Positions 1 through 8,602 of a stretch of 64,000 bases of DNA are shown in pieces. Numbering within the stretch: position 1 is the stretch's first letter; each line of letters begins with the position of its first letter. The notes under the pieces are model-generated. The model searched no databases. It saw nothing but the letters and a program-made list of their open reading frames with translations, and was not told the origin of the DNA. Origin of the DNA: DASVUC01 sp038237225 (GTDB lineage: Bacteria > Planctomycetota > Phycisphaerae > Tepidisphaerales > Tepidisphaeraceae); the NCBI GenBank assembly GCA_038237225.1, contig JBBRYX010000002.1, forward strand, positions 186,001 through 250,000. The letters are read 5' to 3'. Both the position numbers and the translations under genes were made by a program.

Positions 1-1
1 G

Positions 2-892
2 GTCACCCTCGGCCTCGGCTGCGGTAGCGCGTATTTCAATGTGAACCGCCGACCTCTCCCCGGACAAACCCAATTCTCCTTGAACTGGGGCGGCGTCGTC
101 GATCATCGCGTGCGCGTGCTGCGCGTAGACGGCCCGGACGATCGGCCCGTCGCGGTCCTCTTCCATTTCTCCTGCCATCCCACGACGAAGGTCGGCTCCG
201 AAGGTTTCATCTCATCCGATTATCCGGGCGTCGCGCGCCGGTACATCGAATCAGCAATGGGATGCCCCGCGCTTTTCATGCCGGGTTGCTTCGGCAATGT
301 CCGACCCCAGGTGAACGGCACCTTCGCATCGGCGACGAAGGAGCAACTCGACGGTGTGGGGAAGGAACTGGGGCGCAGCGTCTGTCGAGCAGCGCATTAC
401 ATCACGACCCGACCCACGGCAGGCCTGTCGTCGCAGGAGTCGGAGTTATATCTGCCGCTCGGGTCGCCCAAGCCTGAAGCGGAGCTCGAGCAGTTGGCGC
501 AGGATACATCGACGCCGGGCCACGCCATTCGGGCGCAATGGGCGCGGCGGACGCTGGATCGAATTCGACGAAAGGATCTGCCGCCCGGCGTGACGAGCGT
601 GATGCAGGCGGTTCGCATCGGGCCGCTGATGATCGTTACCATTCCCGGCGAGGCGGTTCAGGAAATTGGATTCGCCGTCGAGACTCGTCTGGCAGGGCGC
701 GGCGATGTTGATGATGTCTGGGCCACCGGATATACGAACGATCAGGTGGGATATCTGGTGACCGAAAAGCAAAAAGAGGAGGGCGGTTATGAGCCGAACG
801 CTTTTGCCTTCTATGATCGGCCGGCGGGCTATCGTGAGGAGGAGAGCGTGATCGTGAAGGCCGCGGAAAAGTTGTGTCTCTCGGATCGATAA
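2..892 (+). CDS. Neutral/alkaline ceramidase-like hydrolase, 5' end outside window
   Basis: The reading frame is open from the first bases of the window, so the true start lies upstream; a GTG at 41 is internal. The visible 296 residues contain HFSCHPT, then SSDYPGVARRYIE and MPGCFGNVRP. These resemble the metal-site and GxxGD-like segments of the N-terminal domain of neutral ceramidases as they appear in planctomycete homologues. The real substrate cannot be told; many relatives are annotated only as hypothetical. The stop lies 23 bases before the next gene, a Gfo/Idh/MocA oxidoreductase, and a TIM-barrel isomerase follows, so the three probably form a catabolic operon. The family call is from remembered motifs, without a profile search. 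Confidence 0.6.
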   Translation, partial: VTLGLGCGSAYFNVNRRPLPGQTQFSLNWGGVVDHRVRVLRVDGPDDRPVAVLFHFSCHPTTKVGSEGFISSDYPGVARRYIESAMGCPALFMPGCFGNVRPQVNGTFASATKEQLDGVGKELGRSVCRAAHYITTRPTAGLSSQESELYLPLGSPKPEAELEQLAQDTSTPGHAIRAQWARRTLDRIRRKDLPPGVTSVMQAVRIGPLMIVTIPGEAVQEIGFAVETRLAGRGDVDDVWATGYTNDQVGYLVTEKQKEEGGYEPNAFAFYDRPAGYREEESVIVKAAEKLCLSDR

Positions 893-915
893 GCGAGCGA
901 GTTAAGGCTAAGCGA

Positions 916-2034
916 ATGAAGCAGCGGCATCGGATTGTGATTGTCGGCATCGGCGCGGTCGCGGAAGCGATTGCGCAGAGTATCGAGGCGCTGCCTGAGG
1001 CCCAGCTTGTCGCCGGCAGTTGCCGGACGCAGGAAAAGGGCGAGAAATTCGCGGCAGCGCATCGATGCAAGTGGTATGGCGACACCGACGAGATGCTGCA
1101 AGTCGAGAAGCCGGATGTGGCCGTGGTGACGACGCCCAGCGCCGCGCATCTGGAGGCGGTGACGCTCTGCGCCCGGCGAGGGGTTCACGTTCTGTGCGAA
1201 AAGCCGATCGAAGTGACCACGGCGCGCATCACGAAAATGATCGAAGAAGCGCGGCGCGCGAAGATCATCCTCGGCGGAATCTTCCCCCAGCGATTCAATC
1301 CGGTCATGCAGACGGTTCACACCGCCGGCCGGCAAGGACGGTTCGGGAACCTCTCGTTGATCAGCGTCTCGGTGCCGTGGTGGCGGGATGATGCGTACTA
1401 CGGCGGGGGCCGGTGGCAAGGGACGCTGGCGCTCGATGGCGGGGGAGCCTTGATGAATCAGGCGAGTCATTCCGTCGACCTGCTCCAGTGGATCGCGTCG
1501 GCAGCGATGAAGGATCTGCCAGCGGGAGTGAATCCCGTCGAAGAGGTTTTCGCGTTCACCGCCAAGCGCGCCCACGATCCGAAACTGATCGAGGTCGAAG
1601 ACACCGCGCTGGCGATCGTGCGATTTCGGAACGGCGCGCTCGGCCAGATCCTGGGTACGACCAGCATGTATCCCGGCTCACACCGGCGCCTGGTGGTTTC
1701 CGGCCGCGATGGCATGGCCGAGCTGGTCGAGGACACCATTCATCTTTTCAAATTCCGCGAGGAGCAACCGGGGGATGAGGAAATCCGACGACGGTTTAAA
1801 GACGAGACGCAACACGCAGGCGGCTCATCCAACCCGATGGCGTTCAACTACGCCAATCACCAGAGCAATCTCGCGGCGTTCCTGTCCGCGCTGGAAGAAC
1901 GACGCGAGCCGGACCTCTCTGCCGCCGAGGCGGGGAAGGCGATCGCGATCATTGAAGCGTGCTATGAATCCGCCCGGACCGGCGAGAGCGTGAGGGTGGC
2001 CAATGCTCCGGCGGGTCCCGAGACCACCGCTTGA
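916..2034 (+). CDS. Gfo/Idh/MocA family NAD(P)-dependent oxidoreductase
   Basis: A 372-residue protein with an N-terminal Rossmann fold (VIVGIGAVAEAI near residues 8-19), the family EKP motif (CEKPIEV), whose lysine is catalytic in the family, and a C-terminal substrate domain with GGALMNQASHSVDLL, where the histidine is usually catalytic. Members oxidise or reduce sugars, inositols or their derivatives with NAD(P). The ATG at 916 is preferred over 874 because the Rossmann motif then starts at its usual place and the earlier ATG overlaps the upstream gene. Its neighbours, a ceramidase-like hydrolase and a xylose-isomerase-like TIM barrel, suggest a sugar-derivative catabolic operon. The substrate is unknown. 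Confidence 0.85.
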   Translation: MKQRHRIVIVGIGAVAEAIAQSIEALPEAQLVAGSCRTQEKGEKFAAAHRCKWYGDTDEMLQVEKPDVAVVTTPSAAHLEAVTLCARRGVHVLCEKPIEVTTARITKMIEEARRAKIILGGIFPQRFNPVMQTVHTAGRQGRFGNLSLISVSVPWWRDDAYYGGGRWQGTLALDGGGALMNQASHSVDLLQWIASAAMKDLPAGVNPVEEVFAFTAKRAHDPKLIEVEDTALAIVRFRNGALGQILGTTSMYPGSHRRLVVSGRDGMAELVEDTIHLFKFREEQPGDEEIRRRFKDETQHAGGSSNPMAFNYANHQSNLAAFLSALEERREPDLSAAEAGKAIAIIEACYESARTGESVRVANAPAGPETTA

Positions 2035-2090
2035 GATCGTCCTTCACTTCGACCATAGTCCACATCCCCTGTTTTTTGAGAGGTTTGATC

Positions 2091-2966
2091 ATGGCAACAC
2101 GAACTGGAAATTTCCCAATCGGTTTCCGTCGCGGCAGCGGCGAGTGGCAGAAGAATCTCACCACCCAAGCAAAGTGGGCCAGGCAAGCCGGCTTCGACGC
2201 CATCGATCTCGGAAAAGCCACAACCGAAGATGTTGCCGCGCTCAAAGGCGCCGGGGTCAAGCTTGGTTCCGCCGATCTGCTCGACTTCGGGAACATCATG
2301 CAGAACGATGCGGGCAAGCGCAAAGAACTGATCCAGGCAAATGTCGCGTACGTGAAAGAAGCCGCCGCGCTCGGGGCGAAGGCGATGTTCACCTGCATTC
2401 TGCCCGGTGATGCAACGAAGAAGCGCTCGGAGAACTACAAGCTTGCGGTCGCGTCCTACGCGCCCATCGCCGAGGCGTGCGCCGCCGCCGGAACCTCCCT
2501 TGCCGTGGAAGGCTATCCCGGGAGCCCGCCGCACCTCCCAGCACTCGTCTGCACACCCGAAACCACCCGCACATTCCTCAAGGACATCGGCAAAGGCGTC
2601 GGTCTGAACTACGACCCATCCCACCTCATTCGCCTCCAGGTCGATCATATCCGCTTCCTCAAGGAGTTCGCGCCTTACGTGAAGCACGCGCATGCGAAAG
2701 ACACCGAGATTGACGAAGACGCCCGCTACGAGTTCGGCACCCAGGACGGCACCTTCGCCGCGCCGCACCGCTGGGGCCAGTGGATCTGGCGCTACACCAT
2801 CCCCGGCCAGGGCATCGCCCGCTGGTCCGAAATCATGAGCATCCTGAAGAGCGCCGCCTTCTCGGGAATCGTCAGCGTGGAACTTGAAGATGAAAACTTC
2901 AACGGCACCGAGGAAGGCGAGAAGCGCGCGCTCGAGCACTCTCTCAACTACCTCCGCAGCGTCTAA
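2091..2966 (+). CDS. Sugar phosphate isomerase/epimerase (xylose isomerase-like TIM barrel)
   Basis: A 291-residue protein of the AP-endonuclease-2/xylose-isomerase superfamily. Visible metal-site segments are NYDPSHLIRL, HAHAKDTEID and SVELEDENF, which carry the Asp, His and Glu ligands expected for a divalent metal in these barrels. ATG at 2091 is chosen because GAGAGG lies just upstream and the earlier in-frame ATG at 2031 overlaps the end of the preceding oxidoreductase. Members isomerise or epimerise sugars, inosose or hydroxypyruvate-type substrates, and pairing with a Gfo/Idh/MocA oxidoreductase is common in sugar catabolism. It ends facing a minus-strand lipoprotein gene; a weak GCGGA/TCCGC hairpin at 3000-3019 lies in the gap. 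Confidence 0.85.
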   Translation: MATRTGNFPIGFRRGSGEWQKNLTTQAKWARQAGFDAIDLGKATTEDVAALKGAGVKLGSADLLDFGNIMQNDAGKRKELIQANVAYVKEAAALGAKAMFTCILPGDATKKRSENYKLAVASYAPIAEACAAAGTSLAVEGYPGSPPHLPALVCTPETTRTFLKDIGKGVGLNYDPSHLIRLQVDHIRFLKEFAPYVKHAHAKDTEIDEDARYEFGTQDGTFAAPHRWGQWIWRYTIPGQGIARWSEIMSILKSAAFSGIVSVELEDENFNGTEEGEKRALEHSLNYLRSV

Positions 2967-3038
2967 TAAAAGGGGCCGGTGTCCGGGAATTTAAAACAAG
3001 CGGAGTCGAAAAAATCCGCGCAATGCAGCGCTATTTTT

Positions 3039-3656
3039 TCACCGCGCTGTCGCGGTGGGAGTCTGCGCATCGGACGGCGCAATCGGCGTCGGCATGATCG
3101 ATTCCTGGGCACGTTTCGCGGCGGCAACCTCATCAGGAATCAGCGGTTTTTCCGTGCGGTAGCCGGAGTAAACGATCCAGGCTTCGAAGCCTTTGGTGAT
3201 CACGAAGCCGCGAACGTGGTATCTCTTGCTCTCCGCTTCGAACCAGGGTCGGCCGAAGTTGTCGGTCCACTGGTCAACGAGCTTGCCGTCTTCCGAGCGC
3301 TTGCAGTATTCCTGTTTCGCAAACCACATCAGGGTGGAAGCCGGGAACGGCAGCGGCATGCGGATGTACACGATGCCGACGGCGGTCTGATGGGTCGGGC
3401 TGCGCCATTGGACATCGCTGTAGAGCGCGGTTTTCTTGACCTTGAGCTGATCCCACTTCTGGGGCGCGGCAGCGCGGGCTTTGACCGCATCGAACGTCGC
3501 GACATCCTGCAGCCCGGTCGTGTTCATGACCTGCTGATGTCGGATCAGCCTGGCGGCGGTGACGCTGGACTGCAACTGGCAACCGGACATGGTGATGCCC
3601 AGCAGAATGAAGAGAATACCCAACACAACCCGCCCGAGTGCATGCACAAAGCCCAT
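3039..3656 (-). CDS. Predicted lipoprotein, paralogue of the gene at 3793-4401
   Basis: A 205-residue protein whose N-terminus has a hydrophobic stretch ending in ITMSGC, a plausible lipobox with Cys26 as lipidated residue. No known family was recognised. The C-terminal two thirds align with the neighbouring lipoprotein: both show a RMPLPFP or RFSLPFP segment, a following block ending WFAKQEYCKR or WGFMREMHRK, then a conserved end FVITKGFEAWIVYSG or NLLTKGWEGWAIYAG followed by an alpha-helical tail. The pair therefore arose by tandem duplication. A role at the membrane or cell envelope is inferred only from the lipobox. Confidence 0.7.
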   Translation of the reverse strand: MGFVHALGRVVLGILFILLGITMSGCQLQSSVTAARLIRHQQVMNTTGLQDVATFDAVKARAAAPQKWDQLKVKKTALYSDVQWRSPTHQTAVGIVYIRMPLPFPASTLMWFAKQEYCKRSEDGKLVDQWTDNFGRPWFEAESKRYHVRGFVITKGFEAWIVYSGYRTEKPLIPDEVAAAKRAQESIMPTPIAPSDAQTPTATAR

Positions 3657-3786
3657 GGCCTCTCCTTACGGCGTTACTTGAGGCTAAAGGGAGAACCGCG
3701 CTCGAAATTATTGACTGATCCCATTCAGACCAGACCTGCGGCAACCCAACCGGCGAACCGCCCAGTCCGCCGGAAACAAGCCAATC

Positions 3787-3804
3787 CGCTCGTTAGAACG
3801 AGCG
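3787..3804. terminator. Short perfect dyad at the end of the 3793 lipoprotein gene
   Basis: CGCTCGTT and AACGAGCG are exact inverted repeats separated by only two bases, and the dyad overlaps the stop codon of the minus-strand lipoprotein gene. No U-tract follows, so it may be a weak terminator, an RNA end-protecting hairpin or chance. Confidence 0.3.
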
Positions 3805-4401
3805 CTTGCCGGCGCTCGTTCGCGCCAAGTCCGATTTTTCGGCTGCCCTGGGCTTACCGGTCACCGTATATTCACGAGCTCTCTGGGCCAGATCAAGCTC
3901 TTTTTGATCCACTGGCTGTTCTCGCAAAGTTCCTGCATAAATGGCCCAGCCCTCCCAACCCTTCGTTAAAAGGTTTACCCGGATGAGATATTTGCCTCCT
4001 TCGGCGACGAAGCGGGTGCCGGGGAGCTTCGGATCTTTTTCGGAGCTGATGAGTTTTGCTTCGCCCTGCTTCCTGTGCATCTCGCGCATGAATCCCCAGA
4101 CGGCGAGATCGGAGCCCACGGGGAAGGGCAGCGAAAAGCGCATGACGCCATAGAACGTGGAACCGGATGGCGCGATCCAGACCTCGTGCGTGTGCTTGGC
4201 GCTCTTGCGGAGCGGGTCGCGCCGCCAGCCGACGGGGGGAACCGCCAGTGCGTCAACAGTAGCGACGAAGGTTGGCGGAGTAAGGCCATCGACCGAAAGT
4301 GGACTTTGGGCGGAGAGGTTGCGGGATGTGTGGGCGCAGCCGATCACCAGGAGGACGATCGCCAAGGCGAGAAGGCGACGAGATGGAAGAAGTCGCTGCA
4401 T
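3793..4401 (-). CDS. Predicted lipoprotein, paralogue of the gene at 3039-3656
   Basis: A 202-residue protein starting at the ATG at 4401, which places a classic signal sequence (RRLLALAIVLLVIGC) directly at the N-terminus with lipobox Cys22. An upstream in-frame ATG at 4602 exists but would bury the signal peptide behind 67 residues and is rejected. No domain was recognised. It shares the LPFP block and the LLTKGWEGWAIYAG-type C-terminal block with the downstream lipoprotein, and both run in the same direction 136 bases apart. Function is unknown; an envelope location is inferred. Confidence 0.7.
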   Translation of the reverse strand: MQRLLPSRRLLALAIVLLVIGCAHTSRNLSAQSPLSVDGLTPPTFVATVDALAVPPVGWRRDPLRKSAKHTHEVWIAPSGSTFYGVMRFSLPFPVGSDLAVWGFMREMHRKQGEAKLISSEKDPKLPGTRFVAEGGKYLIRVNLLTKGWEGWAIYAGTLREQPVDQKELDLAQRAREYTVTGKPRAAEKSDLARTSAGKRSF

Positions 4402-4709
4402 GGTGAGGCGCGTCGCAAAAACGATGCGTGGGAAACGGTAGGGGAGGGCTTCGGATGCGGCAAGGGGTTGGAATCTTTCCTTCAGTGAAGCTGATCCCTT
4501 ACGCGGACAGCACATGGTTTTGTGCGGGAAGCGATTTGGGCAATTTTTTGATTGGGAATCGGCGTTCCGCGCGTCGATCTTCGGGGGTGTTTCGCCTATC
4601 ATTTTGCGCTTTGGCGCTCTGATGGATCGGGCGTCAGGAATGATCTGACTCTCGGGCTGATCGGACCTTTGAAACGGTCCACTTCACGGACTGAAATTGA
4701 GCAATAAAA
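4402..4709. promoter_or_regulatory. Divergent intergenic region between lipoprotein and gyrA
   Basis: This 308-base stretch separates a minus-strand lipoprotein start from the gyrA start and must hold both promoters. A small hairpin with GGACC/GGTCC arms lies at about 4664-4682, some 30 bases before gyrA. No clear -35/-10 pair was identified, and no other gene is evident. Confidence 0.4.
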
Positions 4710-7355
4710 ATGGCTGAAACGACTCCGGCTCCGTTCGATCGGGTGGAAGACCTGCAGATCGAAACGGAACTTCAAGACAGTTATCTCACGTACGCGATGA
4801 GCACCATCATGGACCGGGCGTTGCCCGATGTTCGGGATGGATTGAAGCCTTCGCAGCGGCGGATCATGATCGCAATGAACGATCTGGGGCTGGGGCCGCG
4901 GAGCAAGCATCGTAAATGCGCGAAGATCGCCGGCGATACTTCGGGTAACTATCACCCGCACGGCGAGGCGGTGATCTATCCGACGCTGGTGCGTCTGGCG
5001 CAGGATTGGAGTCTGCGGTATCCGCTGATTGACGGGCAGGGGAACTTTGGATCGACCGACGGCGATCCCCCCGCGGCGATGCGTTATACCGAAGCGCGCA
5101 TGACGTCAGCGGCAATGGAGCTGCTGAACGATCTCGAGCTCGACACGGTTGACCTGATCCCGAACTACGATGAGACGCGGCAGGAGCCCAAGGTTCTGCC
5201 GAGCAAGTTTCCCAACCTGCTCGTGAACGGGTCCACCGGTATTGCGGTCGGGATGGCTTGCAATCTGCTGCCGCACAATCTGCGGGAGATCTGCGACGCA
5301 ATTGTGCATGTGATGAACAATCCAGAGTGCACGCTGAACGAGCTGCTGGAGATTGTACCGGGGCCGGATTTCCCGACGGCGGGAATCATTCGCGGGAGAG
5401 ACGGGATTGTTGAGGGATATAAGTCGGGACGCGGCAGGATCACGCTTCAGGCGAAGATCGCGCTTGAAGAACCCAAGGGTGGGAAGCCCATCGTCGTCAT
5501 CAGCGAAATTCCGTACGGGGTCATTCGCAAGACGATTGTGGAATCGATCGCGGAGTGCGTGAAGAAGGATCTGATCACGGATATTTCGGATGTGAACGAT
5601 CACAGCGGCCGCGAGCACAAGTGCCGGATCGTGGTGGACCTGAAGCGGGATGCCGACCCGAACGTGATCATCAACCAGCTTTACGAGTACACACCGTGCC
5701 AGATCACGGTGTCGATGATCAACATCGCCCTGGTGAACCGCCAGCCTCGGACGATGGGGCTGAAGGAGCTGATCCAGCATTTCGTCGAGCATCGCAAGGA
5801 AGTGATCGTCCGGCGGACGCGGCACCTCTTGCGGAAGGCGCAGCAGCGCGGACACATCCTGGAAGGCTTGATTTTCGCGGTCTGCGACATCGATGAAGTG
5901 GTCAAGCTGATCCGGTCGAGCAAGACGCGGGATGAAGCGATCCAGAAGTTGCGCGAGCGCGCCTTTCGAATTGCGACAGACCATCCGTATGCAGCGCGGA
6001 TCCCGGAGTCGCTGCTGGTTCGCGCCGGCGGCGAGCGCGGCATCATGCTGTCGCAGGCGCAGGCGGAAGCGATCGGGCGATTGCAGTTGATTCAGCTCGT
6101 CGGGCTGGAAATCGAAAAGCTGACGAATGAGTATCGGGCGGTTGTTGAAGAGATCGAAGGTTACCAGGCGATTTTGGCCAGTGAGAACCTCGTTCTCGAC
6201 ATCATCCGCGAAGACACGTTGGAGATGAAGGAAAAGTACGGCGACGACCGCCGCACGGAGATCACCGGTGATGCGAGCGCGTTCAATATGGAAGCGTTGA
6301 TCGCTCGGGAAGAAGTCGTGATTTCGGTCAGTCACCTTGGGTACATCAAGCGCTTGCCGGCCGATACGTATCGCGCTCAGGGGCGCGGCGGCCGCGGGAT
6401 CAAGGGGACCGAGGCGCGCGAAGGTGATTTTGTGCAGCATCTGTTCGTTGCCAACACCCACGATTACCTGATGTTCTTCACGAATCAGGGCCGCGTGTAT
6501 GAGCGCCGGGTGTATGACGTCCCGGAAATGAGCCGGACGAGCCAGGGACGGTCGATCGCGAATTTGCTGGATTTCCAGGAGGGGGAGAAGGTCGCGAACG
6601 TGCTGGCGGTCGAGGATTTTGGCAAGGGAGAACAGTTCCTTCTCTTTGCCACGAAGAACGGCACGGTGAAGAAGACAGCGCTTTCCGCTTACTCGAACAT
6701 TCGAACGAATGGGTTGATCGCGATCGGACTTGATGAAGGCGACTCGTTGATCGGCGTCGAAATCACAAGCGGCAACGACGAGATCCTGCTCGGCACCAAG
6801 CAGGGGATGGCGATTCGATTCAAGGAGACGGATGTTCGCGCGATGGGCCGGCCCGCGGGCGGTGTGAAGGGCATTGAGCTGATGGAGCACAATGAGCCTG
6901 AGGAAAAATCGACCGGCATGGACGAAGTCGTGGACATGATCGTCGTCCCTCACGGCGAGAGCATGCCAAACTGCATGGTGCTGACGGCTTGCGAGAATGG
7001 ATTCGGCAAGCGCACGCCGGTTGAGGAATACCGGCTGATTCGTCGCGGCGGCAAGGGCGTCATCAACATCAAGACGACAGAACGCAACGGCAACGTCGTC
7101 GGGATGAAGGCAGTGTGCGCGGATGATGAGCTGATGCTGATCACGGAGAAGGGAATCCTGATGCGGACGCGAGTCTCGGAAATTCGCGAGACCGGCCGCA
7201 ACGCGCAAGGCGTTCGATTGATCAAAGTGGATGAAGGGGATCGGCTGGTCGCGATGGCGAAGGTGGATGCGGAGGACGCGGTGAAAACGGAAGCGGGGGA
7301 TGAGCAGTCAACACCGCCTCCGGCGCCGGAATCCGGGAATGGTCAGAACACGTAG
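4710..7355 (+). CDS. gyrA: DNA gyrase subunit A
   Basis: An 881-residue type IIA topoisomerase subunit that cuts and rejoins DNA with GyrB to introduce negative supercoils. The breakage-reunion domain is complete, with catalytic Tyr126 in AAMRYTE (Tyr122 in E. coli numbering). The C-terminal domain carries a GyrA box, QGRGGRG, which argues for gyrase rather than topoisomerase IV. In the quinolone-determining region the sequence reads HPHGEAVIYPT, so the positions equal to E. coli Ser83 and Asp87 are Ala87 and Pro91. Length matches the family. The gene stands alone, without gyrB or recF beside it, and ends in a strong hairpin shared with the convergent neighbour. Confidence 0.97.
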   Translation: MAETTPAPFDRVEDLQIETELQDSYLTYAMSTIMDRALPDVRDGLKPSQRRIMIAMNDLGLGPRSKHRKCAKIAGDTSGNYHPHGEAVIYPTLVRLAQDWSLRYPLIDGQGNFGSTDGDPPAAMRYTEARMTSAAMELLNDLELDTVDLIPNYDETRQEPKVLPSKFPNLLVNGSTGIAVGMACNLLPHNLREICDAIVHVMNNPECTLNELLEIVPGPDFPTAGIIRGRDGIVEGYKSGRGRITLQAKIALEEPKGGKPIVVISEIPYGVIRKTIVESIAECVKKDLITDISDVNDHSGREHKCRIVVDLKRDADPNVIINQLYEYTPCQITVSMINIALVNRQPRTMGLKELIQHFVEHRKEVIVRRTRHLLRKAQQRGHILEGLIFAVCDIDEVVKLIRSSKTRDEAIQKLRERAFRIATDHPYAARIPESLLVRAGGERGIMLSQAQAEAIGRLQLIQLVGLEIEKLTNEYRAVVEEIEGYQAILASENLVLDIIREDTLEMKEKYGDDRRTEITGDASAFNMEALIAREEVVISVSHLGYIKRLPADTYRAQGRGGRGIKGTEAREGDFVQHLFVANTHDYLMFFTNQGRVYERRVYDVPEMSRTSQGRSIANLLDFQEGEKVANVLAVEDFGKGEQFLLFATKNGTVKKTALSAYSNIRTNGLIAIGLDEGDSLIGVEITSGNDEILLGTKQGMAIRFKETDVRAMGRPAGGVKGIELMEHNEPEEKSTGMDEVVDMIVVPHGESMPNCMVLTACENGFGKRTPVEEYRLIRRGGKGVINIKTTERNGNVVGMKAVCADDELMLITEKGILMRTRVSEIRETGRNAQGVRLIKVDEGDRLVAMAKVDAEDAVKTEAGDEQSTPPPAPESGNGQNT

Positions 7356-7366
7356 CCTGCGGCGAT

Positions 7367-7450
7367 AACCCCATCCTTCCGGGCGGGGGCTACGTCATGG
7401 TTAGATGATCTTTTGTGAACCAATAGCCCCACCCGGAAGGGTGGGGTTTT
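7367..7450. terminator. Long imperfect hairpin between convergent gyrA and the DapA-family gene
   Basis: Two arms, about 7367-7392 and 7424-7448, are imperfect inverted repeats (core CCACCCGGAAGGGTGGGG in the second arm) around a 31-base loop, followed by TTTT. It lies between two genes that end facing each other and can act as a terminator on both strands. The core is the same palindrome that occurs in frame inside the surface-protein gene at 33690-33713. Confidence 0.65.
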
Positions 7451-7478
7451 CCAAGCGCTGAGACCCCCCGCTTAAGAA

Positions 7479-8540
7479 TCAACCCTTCAACCATTCATCC
7501 CGATAAGCAGCGACAAACGCATCATCGTTAAGGTGCGGATACGCGGCGTAGACTCGATCGATCTCTTCTCTCTGACCCGCGCTCATCGTTTCGCCGGGGT
7601 TCAGGCACCAGGCGCCTTCAAGGAGACCCTGGCGCCGGAGGACCTCGTGCAGGCCCGCGATACAACCTTTGAAGTTGTTGGCGGCGTCGAAGAACGCGGC
7701 GTTGGAGTCGGTGACTTCGACTGAAAGACGAAGGAGGTCCGTTGTCCGTGGCCCGTTGTCCGTTGCGAAGGCATGGCAGCGGTTTAGAAGCGCCACGGCC
7801 TTTTGCGTCCAGACGGACCAGTGACCGAGGAGGCCGCCGACGATGCGGCGCTCAACTGTTTTGCCGTTGACGTTGAGGCGATAGGGGGTGATGAGGTCCA
7901 TCACGATGTTGTCGTCGTTGCCGGTGTAGAGCGCGATGTCGTCGCGGCCGGCTTCAGCGACGGCGCGGATGACATCGAGGGTTTGGTAGCGGTTGAACGG
8001 CGCCATCTTGATGGCGACGACGTTTTCAATCTCGGCGAATTTTCTCCAGAAGGAGTAGGGGAGGAAGCGTCCGCCGACCGCGGGCTGAAGGTAGAAGCCG
8101 ACCAGCGGGATGATGCCGGCGACTTCGCGGCAATGGGCGAGAGTTTCTTTCTCGGTTGAGCTTTTGAAAGCGGCGAGGGAGAGCAGGGCGGCGTGGTAGC
8201 CGAGATCTTCGAGGAGGCGGGCTTCGGAGGCGGCTTGATCGGTTTTGCCGCAGGCGCCGCCGATCCGGATCAGTTTTTCCGGGCGCTTTTCGTCCGCTCG
8301 GTCCATTTCTTCTTTGGCGAGTTGCAGCACGGGGCTGAAGAGACCAACGTCCTTGCCGCGGATTTCGAACTGCGTCGTGTGGACGCCGACCGCAAGTCCG
8401 CCCGCGCCGGCGGCAATATAGTAGCGCGAGAGGGCGCGCTGGCGGCGCTCGTCAAGTTTTCGGCTCGCGGTGAGGGCGAGCGGGTGGGCGGGGATGGCGA
8501 CGCCGTTGCTCAGGGACTTGTGAATGTTGAATAGTAACAT
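7479..8540 (-). CDS. Dihydrodipicolinate synthase (DapA/NAL) family lyase
   Basis: A 353-residue protein, longer than DapA itself (about 290). It has the family layout: an N-terminal IPAHPLAL segment, Tyr150 in PLVGFYLQP and the likely Schiff-base Lys178 in NVVAIKMAPFN. Family members are class I aldolases acting on pyruvate or related 2-oxoacids; the substrate here is unknown. ATG at 8540 is chosen because upstream in-frame codons read through an intergenic palindrome. Residues about 259-268 (FATDNGPRTT) are encoded by a short repeat, also present at 18685-18710. It is the last gene of a five-gene minus-strand operon. Confidence 0.75.
   Translation of the reverse strand: MLLFNIHKSLSNGVAIPAHPLALTASRKLDERRQRALSRYYIAAGAGGLAVGVHTTQFEIRGKDVGLFSPVLQLAKEEMDRADEKRPEKLIRIGGACGKTDQAASEARLLEDLGYHAALLSLAAFKSSTEKETLAHCREVAGIIPLVGFYLQPAVGGRFLPYSFWRKFAEIENVVAIKMAPFNRYQTLDVIRAVAEAGRDDIALYTGNDDNIVMDLITPYRLNVNGKTVERRIVGGLLGHWSVWTQKAVALLNRCHAFATDNGPRTTDLLRLSVEVTDSNAAFFDAANNFKGCIAGLHEVLRRQGLLEGAWCLNPGETMSAGQREEIDRVYAAYPHLNDDAFVAAYRDEWLKG
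7737..7766. repeat. In-frame repeat copy within DapA-family gene (family G)
   Basis: The plus strand reads a variation on GTTGTCCGTGGCCCGTTGTC, built of alternating CCGTTGT and CCGTGG units. The same unit occurs at 18685-18710. Here it lies inside a coding region without a stop or frame change. Confidence 0.55.
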
Positions 8541-8569
8541 GAGAGTTTGTGGCGCTCTTACGGTTCCTA

Positions 8570-8593
8570 ACACGGGCTGGAAGCCCGTGCTAC
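8570..8593. repeat. Palindromic repeat, family A variant, between operon genes
   Basis: ACGGGCTGGAAGCCCGTGCT forms a hairpin (ACGGGCT/AGCCCGT). It sits in the 62-base gap between the epimerase-like gene and the DapA-family gene and resembles the ACGGGC-loop-GCCCGT palindromes found at 11402, 16508 and 20929. Confidence 0.65.
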
Positions 8594-8602
8594 GGGTGAA
8601 CC

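Noticed and set aside
5106..7208. Long open frame on the minus strand under gyrA
   Set aside because: It mirrors gyrA codons in a GC-rich gene, has no recognisable domain and no ribosome binding site. The same applies to long antisense frames at 10513-11763, 14544-16382, 28726-30303 and 30566-32401.
4710..7355. parC (topoisomerase IV) instead of gyrA
   Set aside because: A GyrA box (QGRGGRG) is present in the C-terminal domain and the length matches GyrA.
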